Shown here one piece after another: positions 46,388 to 54,758 of a stretch of DNA of 64,000 nt (position 1 is its first letter; each line of letters opens with the position of its first letter). The notes beneath the pieces are model-generated. The model was not told the DNA's origin. It did not search any database and saw only the letters and a program-made list of their open reading frames with translations. The DNA is from Pseudomonas solani (GTDB lineage: Bacteria > Pseudomonadota > Gammaproteobacteria > Pseudomonadales > Pseudomonadaceae): positions 6,072,501 through 6,136,500 of the forward strand of contig NZ_AP023081.1 in the NCBI RefSeq assembly GCF_026072635.1. Reading direction: 5' to 3'. The translations under genes and the position numbers were made by a program.

Positions 46388-47452
46388 CATCCCCAAGGAA
46401 ACCCGCATCGTCATCATCGACGACATCACCGCCAACATGCGCCTGCTGGAATCCAGTACCCGGGCCTTCGGGCTGCATCACGTCCAGGGCTTCAGCGACT
46501 CGGCCAAAGGCCTGGAATGGCTGATCCACAACCCCTGGGACCTGCTGATACTCGACCTGGACATGCCCGCCCCGGACGGCTTCGAGATCCTCCGGCGCCT
46601 CGGCGGCAGGAACCGCTCGCGCCAGCCCGTCATCATCCTCACCGCGCTCGGCGACCCGGAGAGCCGGCGCCGCGGCTTCGAACTGGGCGCCAACGACTAC
46701 CTGACCAAACCGGTGGACCTGCCCGAGCTGCTGCTGCGCATCCGCAACTGCCTGCAGCTCGCCTACGCCACGGAGCACCTGGAGAACATGAACCAGGACC
46801 TCGAAGCCAAGGTGCGCACCCGCACCGCGCAGTTGAAGGAAAGCTACCGCGCCGGCATCCGCGCGCTGAGCCGCGCGGCCTGCTACCGCGACAACGACAC
46901 CGGCGACCACATCCTGCGCATCGGCGAATTCGCCGCCCTGCTGGCCGCCACCATCGGCATGCCCGAAAGCTGGTGCGAGACGCTGCGCCTGGCTGCCCCG
47001 ATGCACGACCTGGGCAAGATCGGAATCGCCGACAGCATCCTGCTCAAGGAGGGGCCGCTGACGCTGGAGGAGCGCACCGCCATGATGGAGCACCCGCGCA
47101 TCGGCTATTCGATCCTGCATGAGGAAGGCGGCACCGAGCTCATCGACATGGCCGCGGAGATCGCCTACTGCCACCACGAGAAATGGGACGGCAGCGGCTA
47201 CCCCGGGGCCTCGCCGGCGATGCCATCCCCCTCGCCGCCCGCATCGTCGCGCTTTGCGACGTCTACGACGCCCTGCGCATGGACCGGCCCTACAAGCGCG
47301 CCTGGAGCCCCGAACGCGCCCAGGCGCACGTCCTCGAGCAATCGGGGCGGCACTTCGACCCGCAGCTGGTCGAGGCGCTGCAGACCCGCTTCGCCGACAT
47401 CGAAGCCCTGCTGGAAGACCGCGACGAAGCCCTGCACGCCCACATCGTTTGA
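46377..47452 (+). pseudogene. response regulator with HD-GYP c-di-GMP phosphodiesterase domain, frameshifted
   Basis: GGAGGAGCCTC precedes the ATG. The receiver (VIIDDITANMRLLESS, LLILDLDMPAPDGFEILRRL, KPVDLPELLL) is followed by a coiled linker and the HD-GYP domain with MHDLGKIGIADSILLKEG and CHHEKWDGSGYP. There the frame is lost, at CCCCGGGG 47201-47208; one extra base gives GYP-(R/G)GLAGDAIPLAARIVAL and a stop at 47450-47452, restoring about 358 residues. Partner of the hybrid kinase upstream, linking it to c-di-GMP breakdown. In the sequence as given the protein reads 275 correct residues and then an unrelated tail. Either an assembly indel or an inactivating mutation. Confidence 0.85.
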
Positions 47453-47501
47453 GCGGCTGCGCATAACGGCTGAAGGCAACCCCCAGAACGTTTGGGCCGG
47501 C

Positions 47502-47561
47502 TTCAGACTCCATTCAGATTCGCTGCGGATACTGCCCCCACTCGAACCAACGATGGGGGCA
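47502..47561 (+). promoter_or_regulatory. direct repeat TTCAGA-N5-TTCAGA and leader hairpin upstream of the seven-gene operon
   Basis: TTCAGA at 47502-47507 and 47513-47518, an 11-bp period typical of OmpR-family PmrA/QseB sites. GATACT at 47528-47533 could be a -10. An 8-bp perfect inverted repeat TGCCCCCA (47533-47540)/TGGGGGCA (47554-47561) lies just before the ATG at 47566 and overlaps its ribosome site. Confidence 0.5.
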
Positions 47562-47565
47562 AGAC

Positions 47566-48243
47566 ATGATCCAGTCGCAATGGGAAACGCTGTTCCCACT
47601 TCACTTTGGCAGCCTGGGCCAACGCCACGCCTACCTGGCCCTGCAACGCCCAGGGGACCCGGGCCGCGAGGCACTGGAAGGTTTCGTCCAGCGCAGCTTC
47701 AAAGCGGCCCACGACGCCGACGTCCAGCACTTCCTGCCGGAGATGCTCGGGCTCCATGACCGCCACGGCGACCTGGACGCCGCCGTCGGCCTCCGCCTGG
47801 CCGACACCGGGCCGTTGTTCCTCGAACAGTACCTGGACGAGCCCATGGAAGCGGCGGTGAGCCGCCTGGCCGGAGCCGCCGTCACCCGCGCGGCCCTGGT
47901 GGAGGTCGGCAACCTGTCGTCGCTGTCCGCCGGCGGCGCCCGCCTGCTGATCATCGCCGTGACCTGGCTCCTGGCCACCCGAGGGCTGCGCTGGGTCGCC
48001 TTCACTGGCACCGCCAGCCTGGTCAACAGCTTCCACCGCCTCGGCCTGGAGCCGATCTCCCTGGGCCGGGCCGAAGCCGAGCGCCTGGCCGACCCGGACA
48101 GCAACTGGGGCACCTACTACGCACAACGCCCGCAGGTATTCGCCGGCGACATCGGCAACGGCTACCACAAGCTGGAGCGCCACGGCGTGTTCCACCGCCT
48201 GGGGCTCCCCGCCTTGCACGGGGAGAACGGCAATGCGGCCTGA
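47566..48243 (+). CDS. thermostable-hemolysin family protein (PF12261-like)
   Basis: A 225-residue protein. ALRLADTGPLFLEQYLDEPM, RAALVEVGNLSSLSAGGARL and WVAFTGTASLVNSFHRLGLE match the T_hemolysin family, whose fold is close to GNAT acyltransferases (VEVGNLSSL strand, then the ARLLIIAVT helix). Family members are named after a Vibrio haemolysin but most have no proven haemolytic activity. First gene of a seven-gene operon. It overlaps the next gene by 11 bp. In this setting an acyl-transfer role on a lipid product is more likely than toxicity; that is inference. Confidence 0.85.
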   Translation: MIQSQWETLFPLHFGSLGQRHAYLALQRPGDPGREALEGFVQRSFKAAHDADVQHFLPEMLGLHDRHGDLDAAVGLRLADTGPLFLEQYLDEPMEAAVSRLAGAAVTRAALVEVGNLSSLSAGGARLLIIAVTWLLATRGLRWVAFTGTASLVNSFHRLGLEPISLGRAEAERLADPDSNWGTYYAQRPQVFAGDIGNGYHKLERHGVFHRLGLPALHGENGNAA

Positions 48244-49702
48244 CCTCAAGGGGTTCCGTGAAATCCTGCAACGGCACGCTGATAGCGACGCCCGGCGCCC
48301 GGCCGTCAGGGGCGCCCAGCAGCGCTTCAGCTATGCACAGCTGCTGGCCGAGGTCGCGCAGCGCGAGGCCCGCCTGGGCGAGCTGCCGGCTGGGCCGTTG
48401 GTGCTGCTCCTGGACAACGGGCCGGACGCACTGTTCTGGGACCTGGCGGCATTGTTCAGCCAGCGCCCGTGCATCGTACTGCCGCCCTTCTTCAGCCCCG
48501 CCCAGCGGGCCCATTGCCTGCAGCAAAGCCAGGCGACCCTGGTGCTGGCGGACGACGACGCCCACGGCGAGGAACTGACCGCCGCCGGTTACCAATACAC
48601 GGACGGCCTCTGGCAGCGCCCGGCGAGCCACGCCGCCGCCCTGCCGGAAGGCACCGCGCGCATCACCTACACCTCCGGCAGCACCGGTACCCCCAAGGGC
48701 GTGTGCCTGTCCGCCGCCGCCATGCTCGAGGTCGCCCAGGCCCTGGAAGCCGCCAGCCGTCCCACCGCGCCGCGCCAGTATCTGGCGGTGCTGCCCCTGG
48801 GCGTACTGCTGGAGAACCTCGGTACCTACGCCGCGCTGATCGCCGGCGCCCAGGTCACCCTGCTGCCCCTGGCCCAGCTCGGCCTCAACGGCGCCAGCGG
48901 CATCGACCTCAAGCGCCTGCTGGGCTGCATCATGCTCAGCGGCGCGCAGAGCCTGATCCTGGTGCCGCAACTGCTGCTGGCCCTGGTCACCGCCATCGAG
49001 CGCGGCCTGATGCAGGTCGGCGAGCTGCGCTTCGTCGCCGTCGGCGGCGCGCGGGTCTCGGAGGCCTTGCTGGCTCGCGCCCAGGCCATCGGCCTGCCGG
49101 TGTACGAGGGGTACGGGCTCTCCGAATGCGCCTCGGTGGTGTGCCTCAACCTGCCCGGGCACAGCCGCCCCGGCACGGTGGGCCGGCCCCTGCCCCACGT
49201 CGAGGTGCGCCTGGCCGAAGACGGCGAGGTGCTGGTGCGCGGCGCCATCCTGCTCGGCTACCTGGGCGAGCCGCCGCCCGCCTCGCCCTGGTGGCCCACC
49301 GGTGATCTCGGCCACTTCGATACGGACGGCTACCTGCGCATCCTCGGGCGCAAGAAGAACCAGTTCATCACCAGCTTCGGCCGCAACGTCAACCCGGAAT
49401 GGGTGGAGGCCGAGCTGACCCAGGACGGCACCATCCTCCAGGCCTTCGTCCATGGCGAGGGCCTGAGCCACAACCTGGCGCTGCTCTGGCCGCTGGCCGT
49501 CGAGACCACCGCCGCCGAGCTGGAAGCCGCTGTGCAGCGCTGCAACCAGGGGCTGCCGGACTACGCCCGGGTGCACCGCTGGGCGCGCCTGCCCGAGCCC
49601 TTCTCCACCGCCAACGGCATGCTCACCGGCAACGGCCGGCCGCGCCGCGAGGCGATCTTCCTCCATTACCAGACCACCTTTAACCAACTCGCCAACGCCT
49701 GA
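48233..49702 (+). CDS. AMP-binding acyl-adenylate/CoA ligase
   Basis: A 489-residue ANL-superfamily enzyme that should activate a carboxylic acid with ATP. Motif A3 ITYTSGSTGTPKGVCLS (about 144-160), A5 YEGYGLSECASVVCLN (about 290-305), and A7/A8 PTGDLGHFDTDGYLRILGRK are all present. The A10 region reads NGMLTGNGRPRRE: the position of the usual catalytic lysine appears to be arginine. This might alter adenylation or transfer. It overlaps the upstream thermostable-hemolysin gene by 11 bp and precedes the diiron-oxygenase-like gene by 8 bp. Fatty acid is the most likely substrate by family and by the diiron neighbour. Confidence 0.88.
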   Translation: MRPDLKGFREILQRHADSDARRPAVRGAQQRFSYAQLLAEVAQREARLGELPAGPLVLLLDNGPDALFWDLAALFSQRPCIVLPPFFSPAQRAHCLQQSQATLVLADDDAHGEELTAAGYQYTDGLWQRPASHAAALPEGTARITYTSGSTGTPKGVCLSAAAMLEVAQALEAASRPTAPRQYLAVLPLGVLLENLGTYAALIAGAQVTLLPLAQLGLNGASGIDLKRLLGCIMLSGAQSLILVPQLLLALVTAIERGLMQVGELRFVAVGGARVSEALLARAQAIGLPVYEGYGLSECASVVCLNLPGHSRPGTVGRPLPHVEVRLAEDGEVLVRGAILLGYLGEPPPASPWWPTGDLGHFDTDGYLRILGRKKNQFITSFGRNVNPEWVEAELTQDGTILQAFVHGEGLSHNLALLWPLAVETTAAELEAAVQRCNQGLPDYARVHRWARLPEPFSTANGMLTGNGRPRREAIFLHYQTTFNQLANA

Positions 49703-49710
49703 GGTTTCCC

Positions 49711-50382
49711 ATGTCCTTCTTCGACACCCTGCAAAGCGCCACCCACACCGAACGCCAGGCGCTGTTCGCCGTACCGGTGATCCGCGACGCACTGGGCGGC
49801 ACCGTCAGCCTGGAGGGCTACATCGCCTTCCTCACCCAGGCCTACCACCACGTACGCCACACCGCGCCGCTGATGATGGCCTGCGGCGCGCGTCTGCCCA
49901 GCCGCCTGGAGTGGCTGCGCAAGGCCGTGTGCGAATACATCGACGAGGAGTACGGCCACGAGCAGTGGATCCTCAACGACATCGCGGCCTGCGGCGGCGA
50001 CCCCGAGCGCGTGCGCGACAGCCGGCCATCGTTGTCCATCGAGCTGATGGTGGCCTTCCTCTACGACACCATCGCCCGGCACAACCCGGTGGGGCTGTTC
50101 GGCATGGTCAACGTGCTGGAGGGCACCAGCATCGCCCTGGCCACCCACGCCGCCGGCAGCATCCGCAGCTCCCTCGGTCTGCCACCGACGGCCTTCAGCT
50201 ACCTCAGCTCCCACGGCGAGCTGGACCAGGACCACATGGCCACCTACCGCAAACTGATGGACCGCCTCGACCAGCCCGAAGACCAGGCCGCGGTGATCCA
50301 CACCTCGCAGGTGGTCTACGGCCTCTATGCCGACATGTTCCGCGGCCTGCCCCGTGCCGAGGTGCGCCATGCGACTGTCTGA
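49711..50382 (+). CDS. heme-oxygenase-like diiron protein (HDO; TenA/UndA-like fold)
   Basis: A 223-residue all-helical protein. Candidate iron ligands match the HDO pattern: E80-x-x-H83 in YIDEEYGHEQW, E137 in VLEGTSIALA, and H168-x3-D172-x2-H175 in HGELDQDHMATY. UndA (fatty acid to 1-alkene), SznF and BesC belong to this superfamily, and TenA shares the fold. No thiamin-pathway genes are near, and the TenA active-site Cys is not evident, so an oxygenase/decarboxylase role is favoured. It has GAGG before the ATG. It is sandwiched between an acyl ligase and an SDR. Substrate is unknown. Confidence 0.82.
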   Translation: MSFFDTLQSATHTERQALFAVPVIRDALGGTVSLEGYIAFLTQAYHHVRHTAPLMMACGARLPSRLEWLRKAVCEYIDEEYGHEQWILNDIAACGGDPERVRDSRPSLSIELMVAFLYDTIARHNPVGLFGMVNVLEGTSIALATHAAGSIRSSLGLPPTAFSYLSSHGELDQDHMATYRKLMDRLDQPEDQAAVIHTSQVVYGLYADMFRGLPRAEVRHATV

Positions 50383-51175
50383 TTGCCGTGCGGTGCTCAC
50401 CGGCGCCAGCGGCGGCATCGGCCTGCAACTGGCCCGGCAACTCTGCGAGGCCGGCGCCCAGGTCCTGGCGGTGAGCCGCCACGAGGGCAGCCTGGCGCCC
50501 CTGCGCCAGCAGTACCCGCACCAGCTGCGCTGGCTGCAGGCCGACCTCACCCAGAGCGCCGACCGCCACCAGGTGCTGACCTCGGCCTGGCAGCTGGGCG
50601 GCGTCAACCTGCTGGTCAACGCCGCCGGGGTGAACCACTTCGCCCTGTTCGAGCAGATCGACGACGCGCGCCTGGACGAGCTGCTCGACCTCAACCTCAA
50701 GGCCACGCTGCAGCTCACCCGCCTGCTGCTGCCCCTGCTGCGCCGGCAGGAGCACGCGCTGATCACCAACATCGGCTCCACCTACGGCTCCATCGGCTAC
50801 CCCGGCTACGCCACCTATTGCGCCAGCAAGTTCGCCCTGCGCGGCTTCTCCGAGGCGCTGCGGCGGGAGCTGGCGGACACCTCGGTGGACGTCCTCTACG
50901 TGGCGCCACGGGCCACCCGCACAGCCATGAACGGCGCCGCCGCCACCGCGCTGAACGACGCGCTGAAAGTGGGCACCGACGCCCCCGAGGACGTCGCCCT
51001 CGCCGTGCTCGAAGCGATCGAACGCAACCTCCGCGAGCTCTACCTGGGCTGGCCGGAAAAGCTCTTCGTGCGCCTCAACCACCTGCTACCGGGGCTGGTG
51101 GACCGGGCGCTGCGCAAGCAGCTGCCCGTCATCCGCCAGCACAGCCGCGCAACCACCGGGGAAACCAGCAAATGA
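50369..51175 (+). CDS. short-chain dehydrogenase/reductase
   Basis: A 268-residue classical SDR. Cofactor site TGASGGIG (about 11-18), NAAG (about 87-90), catalytic Ser (NIGSTYGS) and YCASK (about 151-155) with the Tyr-x3-Lys pair all present. GAGG upstream of the ATG; the first 14 bp overlap the diiron gene. The arginine after the first strand (SRHEGS) suggests NADP(H). Its likely job in the operon is to reduce or oxidise a carbonyl of a fatty-acid-derived intermediate; not proven. Confidence 0.9.
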   Translation: MRLSDCRAVLTGASGGIGLQLARQLCEAGAQVLAVSRHEGSLAPLRQQYPHQLRWLQADLTQSADRHQVLTSAWQLGGVNLLVNAAGVNHFALFEQIDDARLDELLDLNLKATLQLTRLLLPLLRRQEHALITNIGSTYGSIGYPGYATYCASKFALRGFSEALRRELADTSVDVLYVAPRATRTAMNGAAATALNDALKVGTDAPEDVALAVLEAIERNLRELYLGWPEKLFVRLNHLLPGLVDRALRKQLPVIRQHSRATTGETSK

Positions 51176-51807
51176 AACGACTCCTGCTCATCGCACTGCT
51201 CATCGCTTCGCCCCTGGCCTGGTCCCTGGACGACGCCGGGCAGCAGCGCCTGGCCGACATCCAGACCCGCTGGGCGCAGATCCAGTACCGCACGCCCGAG
51301 GCTGAACGCGAGACGGCCTTCGCCAAGCTGGCGGCCGACAGCGAGGTATTCGCCCGCCAGCAACCGACGGCGGCGGAAGCCTGGATCTGGAACGGTATCG
51401 TCACCAGCAGCTGGGCCGGGGCCGAGGGCGGCCTGGGCGCACTGGGCAAGGTCAAGGAGGCACGCGCCAGCCTGGAAAAGGCCCTGGCGCTGGACCCGCA
51501 AGCCCTGCAGGGCTCGGCCTACACCAGCCTGGCGGCGCTCTATGACCGAGTGCCCGGCTGGCCCATCGGTTTCGGCGACGCGAAGAAAGCCGAGGCGCTG
51601 CTGCAGGAAGCCCTGCGCATCAACCCGCACGGCATCGACAGCCTGTACTTCTGGGGTGATCATCTGTACCGCCAGGACCGCCCGACAGAAGCCCGCCAGG
51701 CCCTGGAACAAGCCCTGCAGGCCCCCCCGCGCCCCGGGCGCGAGCTGGCTGACCAGGGGCGACGGGATGAGATCAATGCTTTACTCAAGAACCTCAAGGA
51801 CAACTAG
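51172..51807 (+). CDS. exported TPR-repeat protein
   Basis: A 211-residue protein with a signal peptide (MKRLLLIALLIASPLAWS) and two to three TPR-like helix pairs: EARASLEKALALDPQALQGS, KKAEALLQEALRINPHGIDS and EARQALEQALQAPPRPGREL. Its ATG overlaps the SDR stop by 4 bp (ATGA), so it is co-translated. TPRs usually mediate protein contacts; here it would act in the periplasm, perhaps to handle the product or to anchor the enzymes. Function unknown. Confidence 0.82.
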   Translation: MKRLLLIALLIASPLAWSLDDAGQQRLADIQTRWAQIQYRTPEAERETAFAKLAADSEVFARQQPTAAEAWIWNGIVTSSWAGAEGGLGALGKVKEARASLEKALALDPQALQGSAYTSLAALYDRVPGWPIGFGDAKKAEALLQEALRINPHGIDSLYFWGDHLYRQDRPTEARQALEQALQAPPRPGRELADQGRRDEINALLKNLKDN

Positions 51808-51815
51808 GACCAAGC

Positions 51816-52478
51816 ATGCGTCTGTTGCTGGTTGAAGACGATAGCGCGCTGGGCGAAGGCCTGCGCACCGGCCTTCGCGAAGAGGGCTACACCATCGACT
51901 GGCTGCAGGATGGCGCCAGCGCACTGCACGCCCTGACCCAGGAGAGTTTCGACCTGGTGATCCTCGACCTCGGCCTGCCACGCCTGGACGGCCTCAACGT
52001 CCTCAAGCGCCTGCGCGGCTCGGGGTCGGCGCTGCCGGTGCTGATCCTCACCGCCCGCGACGGCATGGAGGACCGCATCGCCGGCCTCGATGCCGGCGCC
52101 GACGACTACCTGATCAAGCCCTTCGACCTCAACGAGCTCAAGGCCCGCCTGCGTGCCCTGCTGCGACGCAGCAGCGGCCGCGCGCAGGTGCTGGTGGAAC
52201 ACGGCGGCGTCAGCCTCGACCCGGTCTCGCAGCAGGTTCACTACCAGGGCCGGCCCGTCTCGCTGACGCCCAAGGAGTACATGCTGCTGCACGAACTCCT
52301 GGCCCAGCCGGGCAAGGTCTTCAGCCGCGAGCGCCTGACCCAGCTGCTCTACGGCTGGGACGAGGAAGCGGAAAGCAACACCCTTGAAGTGCACATCTAC
52401 CACCTGCGCAAGAAGCTCTTCGGCGAGCTGATCCGCACCGTGCGCGGCATCGGCTACCTGGTGGAAAGCAAACTATGA
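51816..52478 (+). CDS. OmpR-family response regulator (QseB/PmrA-like)
   Basis: A 220-residue regulator. Receiver with acidic pair EDD (7-9), phospho-acceptor Asp in LVILDLGLPR (residue 51), KPF lysine; winged helix with SNTLEVHIYHLRKKLFGELI and TVRGIGYLVESKL. It is the sixth gene of the operon and overlaps the kinase by 4 bp, so the operon encodes its own two-component system. The direct repeat TTCAGA-N5-TTCAGA at the operon promoter fits this class of regulators. Confidence 0.9.
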   Translation: MRLLLVEDDSALGEGLRTGLREEGYTIDWLQDGASALHALTQESFDLVILDLGLPRLDGLNVLKRLRGSGSALPVLILTARDGMEDRIAGLDAGADDYLIKPFDLNELKARLRALLRRSSGRAQVLVEHGGVSLDPVSQQVHYQGRPVSLTPKEYMLLHELLAQPGKVFSRERLTQLLYGWDEEAESNTLEVHIYHLRKKLFGELIRTVRGIGYLVESKL

Positions 52479-53860
52479 CCTCCTTGCGTCAACGTACCCT
52501 GTGGCGGGTGTTCATCCTGCTCATCGCCGGCACCAACCTGCTCGCCTACTACAACTACCGCGACAGCAGCCACGAGATCGCCGAGGTCTACGACGCCCAC
52601 CTGGCGCAGAACGCCCGGCTGCTGCAGGGCGTGATGAGCCTGCCGCTGGCCGCCGGCGACCGCCAGAAACTCTACGGCGCCTTCGACGCCGCCCTGCTCC
52701 AGGCAGGCCGCTCCGGCATCGGCCACCCCTACGAGAACAAGCTGGCATTCCAGGTCTGGAGCACTGACGGTGAACTGCTGGTGAACACCCCCAGCGCCCC
52801 GCGCATCGGCCCCCAGCAGCGCACCCCCGGTTTCTCCGACATCACCCTCGACGGCAAGCAGTGGCGCGGCTTCCTGCTGCCGGTGAGCGAGCAGCAGGTG
52901 GTGATCTGGGTCGGCGAACGCAAGGACGTGCGCGGCGACCTGGTCAACCGCATCGTGCGCCACACCCTGCTGCCATTCCTGCTGGGCGGGCTGGTGCTGG
53001 CGCTGCTGGTCTGGTTCGCCATCGGCTGGGGGCTGCAACCGCTGCAGAACATGGCCAACGTCATTCGCGGCCGCCATGCCAAATCCCTCGAACCCCTGCA
53101 GCTGGCCCCGCTGCCCAGCGAGCTGGAGCCCATGCAGGCGGCCATCAACCGGCTGCTCGGCCAGGTCAGCGACCTGCTGCGCCGCGAGCAGCGCTTCATC
53201 GCCGACGCCGCCCACGAGATGCGCACCCCGCTGGCGATCCTGCGCCTGCATGCGCAGAACGTGGAGCAGGCCAGGACCGAGGAAGACCGCGAGCGCGCCC
53301 TGGGCTACCTGATCGGCGGCGTCGACCGCTTGAGCCGCGTGGTCAACCAGTTGCTGACCCTGGCACGGATCGAGCCGCGCCTGGGGCAACACCCGGGCGA
53401 TGACCTCGACCTGGCCAAGGTCGCCACCGACACCCTGGTGGAAATGACCCCCTGGGTGCTGGAGCACAACGTCGAGCCGGTGCTCGACATCCAGCCTGGC
53501 ACCTACCCCGTGCGTGGCGACGCCATGAGCATCGGCATCGCCCTGCAGAACCTGGTGAGCAACGCCGTGGACTTCTCCCCGGCCGACGCCGTGGTGACCA
53601 TCAGCCTGCGCAACGCCGCCGAGCACATCGAGCTGGCGGTGGAGGACCAGGGACCGGGCATCCCCGAAGAACGCCTGGCCCTGGTCTTCGAACGCTTCTT
53701 CAGCGATGGCCACGAGGGCGGCGCCGGCCTCGGGCTGTCCATCGTCAAGACCATCATGGAGCACCTGGGCGGCGACGTGCGCCTGGAGAATGCAGCCGGC
53801 GGCGGTCTGCGCGCCATCCTGATGTTCCCCCTGCGCCAGCGGCCCGCCGGGCCGGCCTAG
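52475..53860 (+). CDS. sensor histidine kinase (QseC-like)
   Basis: A 461-residue kinase: TM at about 10-30, a periplasmic loop (about 31-165; DGKQWRGFLLPVSEQQVVIW), TM at about 170-192, HAMP, HisKA with ADAAHEMRTPLAILRLHAQN, and HATPase (NLVSNAVDFS, EDQGPGIPEE, GGAGLGLSIVKTIMEH). It overlaps the response regulator start by 4 bp. Signal unknown; QseC-like kinases respond to host signals, metals or cell-envelope stress. It is convergent with the cytochrome b gene, with a 4-bp overlap of stop codons. Confidence 0.9.
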   Translation: MTSLRQRTLWRVFILLIAGTNLLAYYNYRDSSHEIAEVYDAHLAQNARLLQGVMSLPLAAGDRQKLYGAFDAALLQAGRSGIGHPYENKLAFQVWSTDGELLVNTPSAPRIGPQQRTPGFSDITLDGKQWRGFLLPVSEQQVVIWVGERKDVRGDLVNRIVRHTLLPFLLGGLVLALLVWFAIGWGLQPLQNMANVIRGRHAKSLEPLQLAPLPSELEPMQAAINRLLGQVSDLLRREQRFIADAAHEMRTPLAILRLHAQNVEQARTEEDRERALGYLIGGVDRLSRVVNQLLTLARIEPRLGQHPGDDLDLAKVATDTLVEMTPWVLEHNVEPVLDIQPGTYPVRGDAMSIGIALQNLVSNAVDFSPADAVVTISLRNAAEHIELAVEDQGPGIPEERLALVFERFFSDGHEGGAGLGLSIVKTIMEHLGGDVRLENAAGGGLRAILMFPLRQRPAGPA

Positions 53861-54408
53861 CCCGGCCCCTGCTCCTCCTCCGGCAGCGGGCGGCGCCGGC
53901 CCGTGATCATCGACAGCGGCAGGTTGTCCCGCAGGCGCAGGCTCTCGAACACCGCAGCGCTCAGGTGCAGCGCCACCAGCAACGCCAGGCCATTGGCGCT
54001 CCAGCGGTGCAGGTCCTGGGGCCAGTCGACGCCCCACAGCGCATCGACCTCCTGCATCAGGTAGCCGCTGAGCCCCAGCAGCGCGATGGCGCCCATCATC
54101 AGCACCATCACCAGCGCCCCCAGGGGCGAATGCCCCAGGCGGTGGCAGGGCGCGCCGCTGACCAGTGCCCGCAGGTGCGCCGCCAGCCGTCGCGGCGTCG
54201 GCCAGAAGTCGTGCCAGCGCGCGCTGCGTGGCCCGATGAAGCCCCAGGCCACGCGCACCAGCAGCCAGGCGCAGGCGTAGTAGCCCAGCCAGGCGTGCCA
54301 GGGGTCGCCTTCCTCGGTGAAGAAGTAATCGGCGAAGAAGACGCCGGCGACCGAGACGTGGAACAGCCGGACCAGCGGGTCCCAGAGGCGGATGGTCGCC
54401 GCGCGCAT
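53857..54408 (-). CDS. cytochrome b561-type membrane protein
   Basis: A 183-residue protein with four hydrophobic segments and His residues in helices: VRLFHVSVAGVFFADY, HAWLGYYACAWLLVRVAWGF, GALVMVLMMGAIALLGLSGY, and DLHRWSANGLALLVALHLSA. The pairs of His spaced across helices fit b-type haem ligation (Ni/Fe-hydrogenase cytochrome b-like). Its start overlaps the PepSY stop by 1 bp. It would transfer electrons from periplasmic or quinone donors; partner unknown. Confidence 0.85.
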   Translation of the reverse strand: MRAATIRLWDPLVRLFHVSVAGVFFADYFFTEEGDPWHAWLGYYACAWLLVRVAWGFIGPRSARWHDFWPTPRRLAAHLRALVSGAPCHRLGHSPLGALVMVLMMGAIALLGLSGYLMQEVDALWGVDWPQDLHRWSANGLALLVALHLSAAVFESLRLRDNLPLSMITGRRRPLPEEEQGPG

Positions 54409-54674
54409 CAGTCTTCCACCCGGCTCTTCACCGGTTGCCCGGTGACCGGGTCGTGGTAGATCTCGACCTTGCGCTTGTCCTTGTCGAGGCCGTAGATCTC
54501 GTAGCAGTTGCCGGAGGTGATCTTGAACTTGTTGATCTGATAGCCCTGCTCCTTCAACTGGGCCTGGAACTGCTCGGGGTCCTTCCAGGTGGAGCGGTCG
54601 GCGGTGGTGCATTGCGGTGAAGCGAGGGCGGCGCCGCTGGCGATCAGCAGGGCGGGAAGCAGCATGAAGCGCAT
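54408..54674 (-). CDS. exported PepSY-domain protein
   Basis: An 88-residue protein with a signal peptide MRFMLLPALLIASGAALA, then PQCTTADRSTWKDPEQFQAQ, LKEQGYQINKFKITSGNCYE and VEIYHDPVTGQPVKS, a single PepSY fold with two Cys likely bonded. Proteins of this kind often precede a cytochrome b561 gene, as here. Small PepSY proteins are thought to tune a partner's activity in the periplasm. Confidence 0.82.
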   Translation of the reverse strand: MRFMLLPALLIASGAALASPQCTTADRSTWKDPEQFQAQLKEQGYQINKFKITSGNCYEIYGLDKDKRKVEIYHDPVTGQPVKSRVED

Positions 54675-54758
54675 GGTGAAGCTCCTTTGGTGTTTGGAGG
54701 CCTCACTCTGCGCGCCGAAGCTTAAGGATTTCTGAGGCCCGAACGCCCCGTCCGGCCG

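Noticed and set aside
43478..46438. 986-residue minus-strand open frame opposite the hybrid kinase
   Set aside because: It mirrors the kinase gene and has no domains; His/Gln/Val-rich composition of an antisense frame.
48023..49792. 589-residue minus-strand frame opposite the acyl ligase
   Set aside because: Antisense artefact; the plus strand has all ANL motifs.
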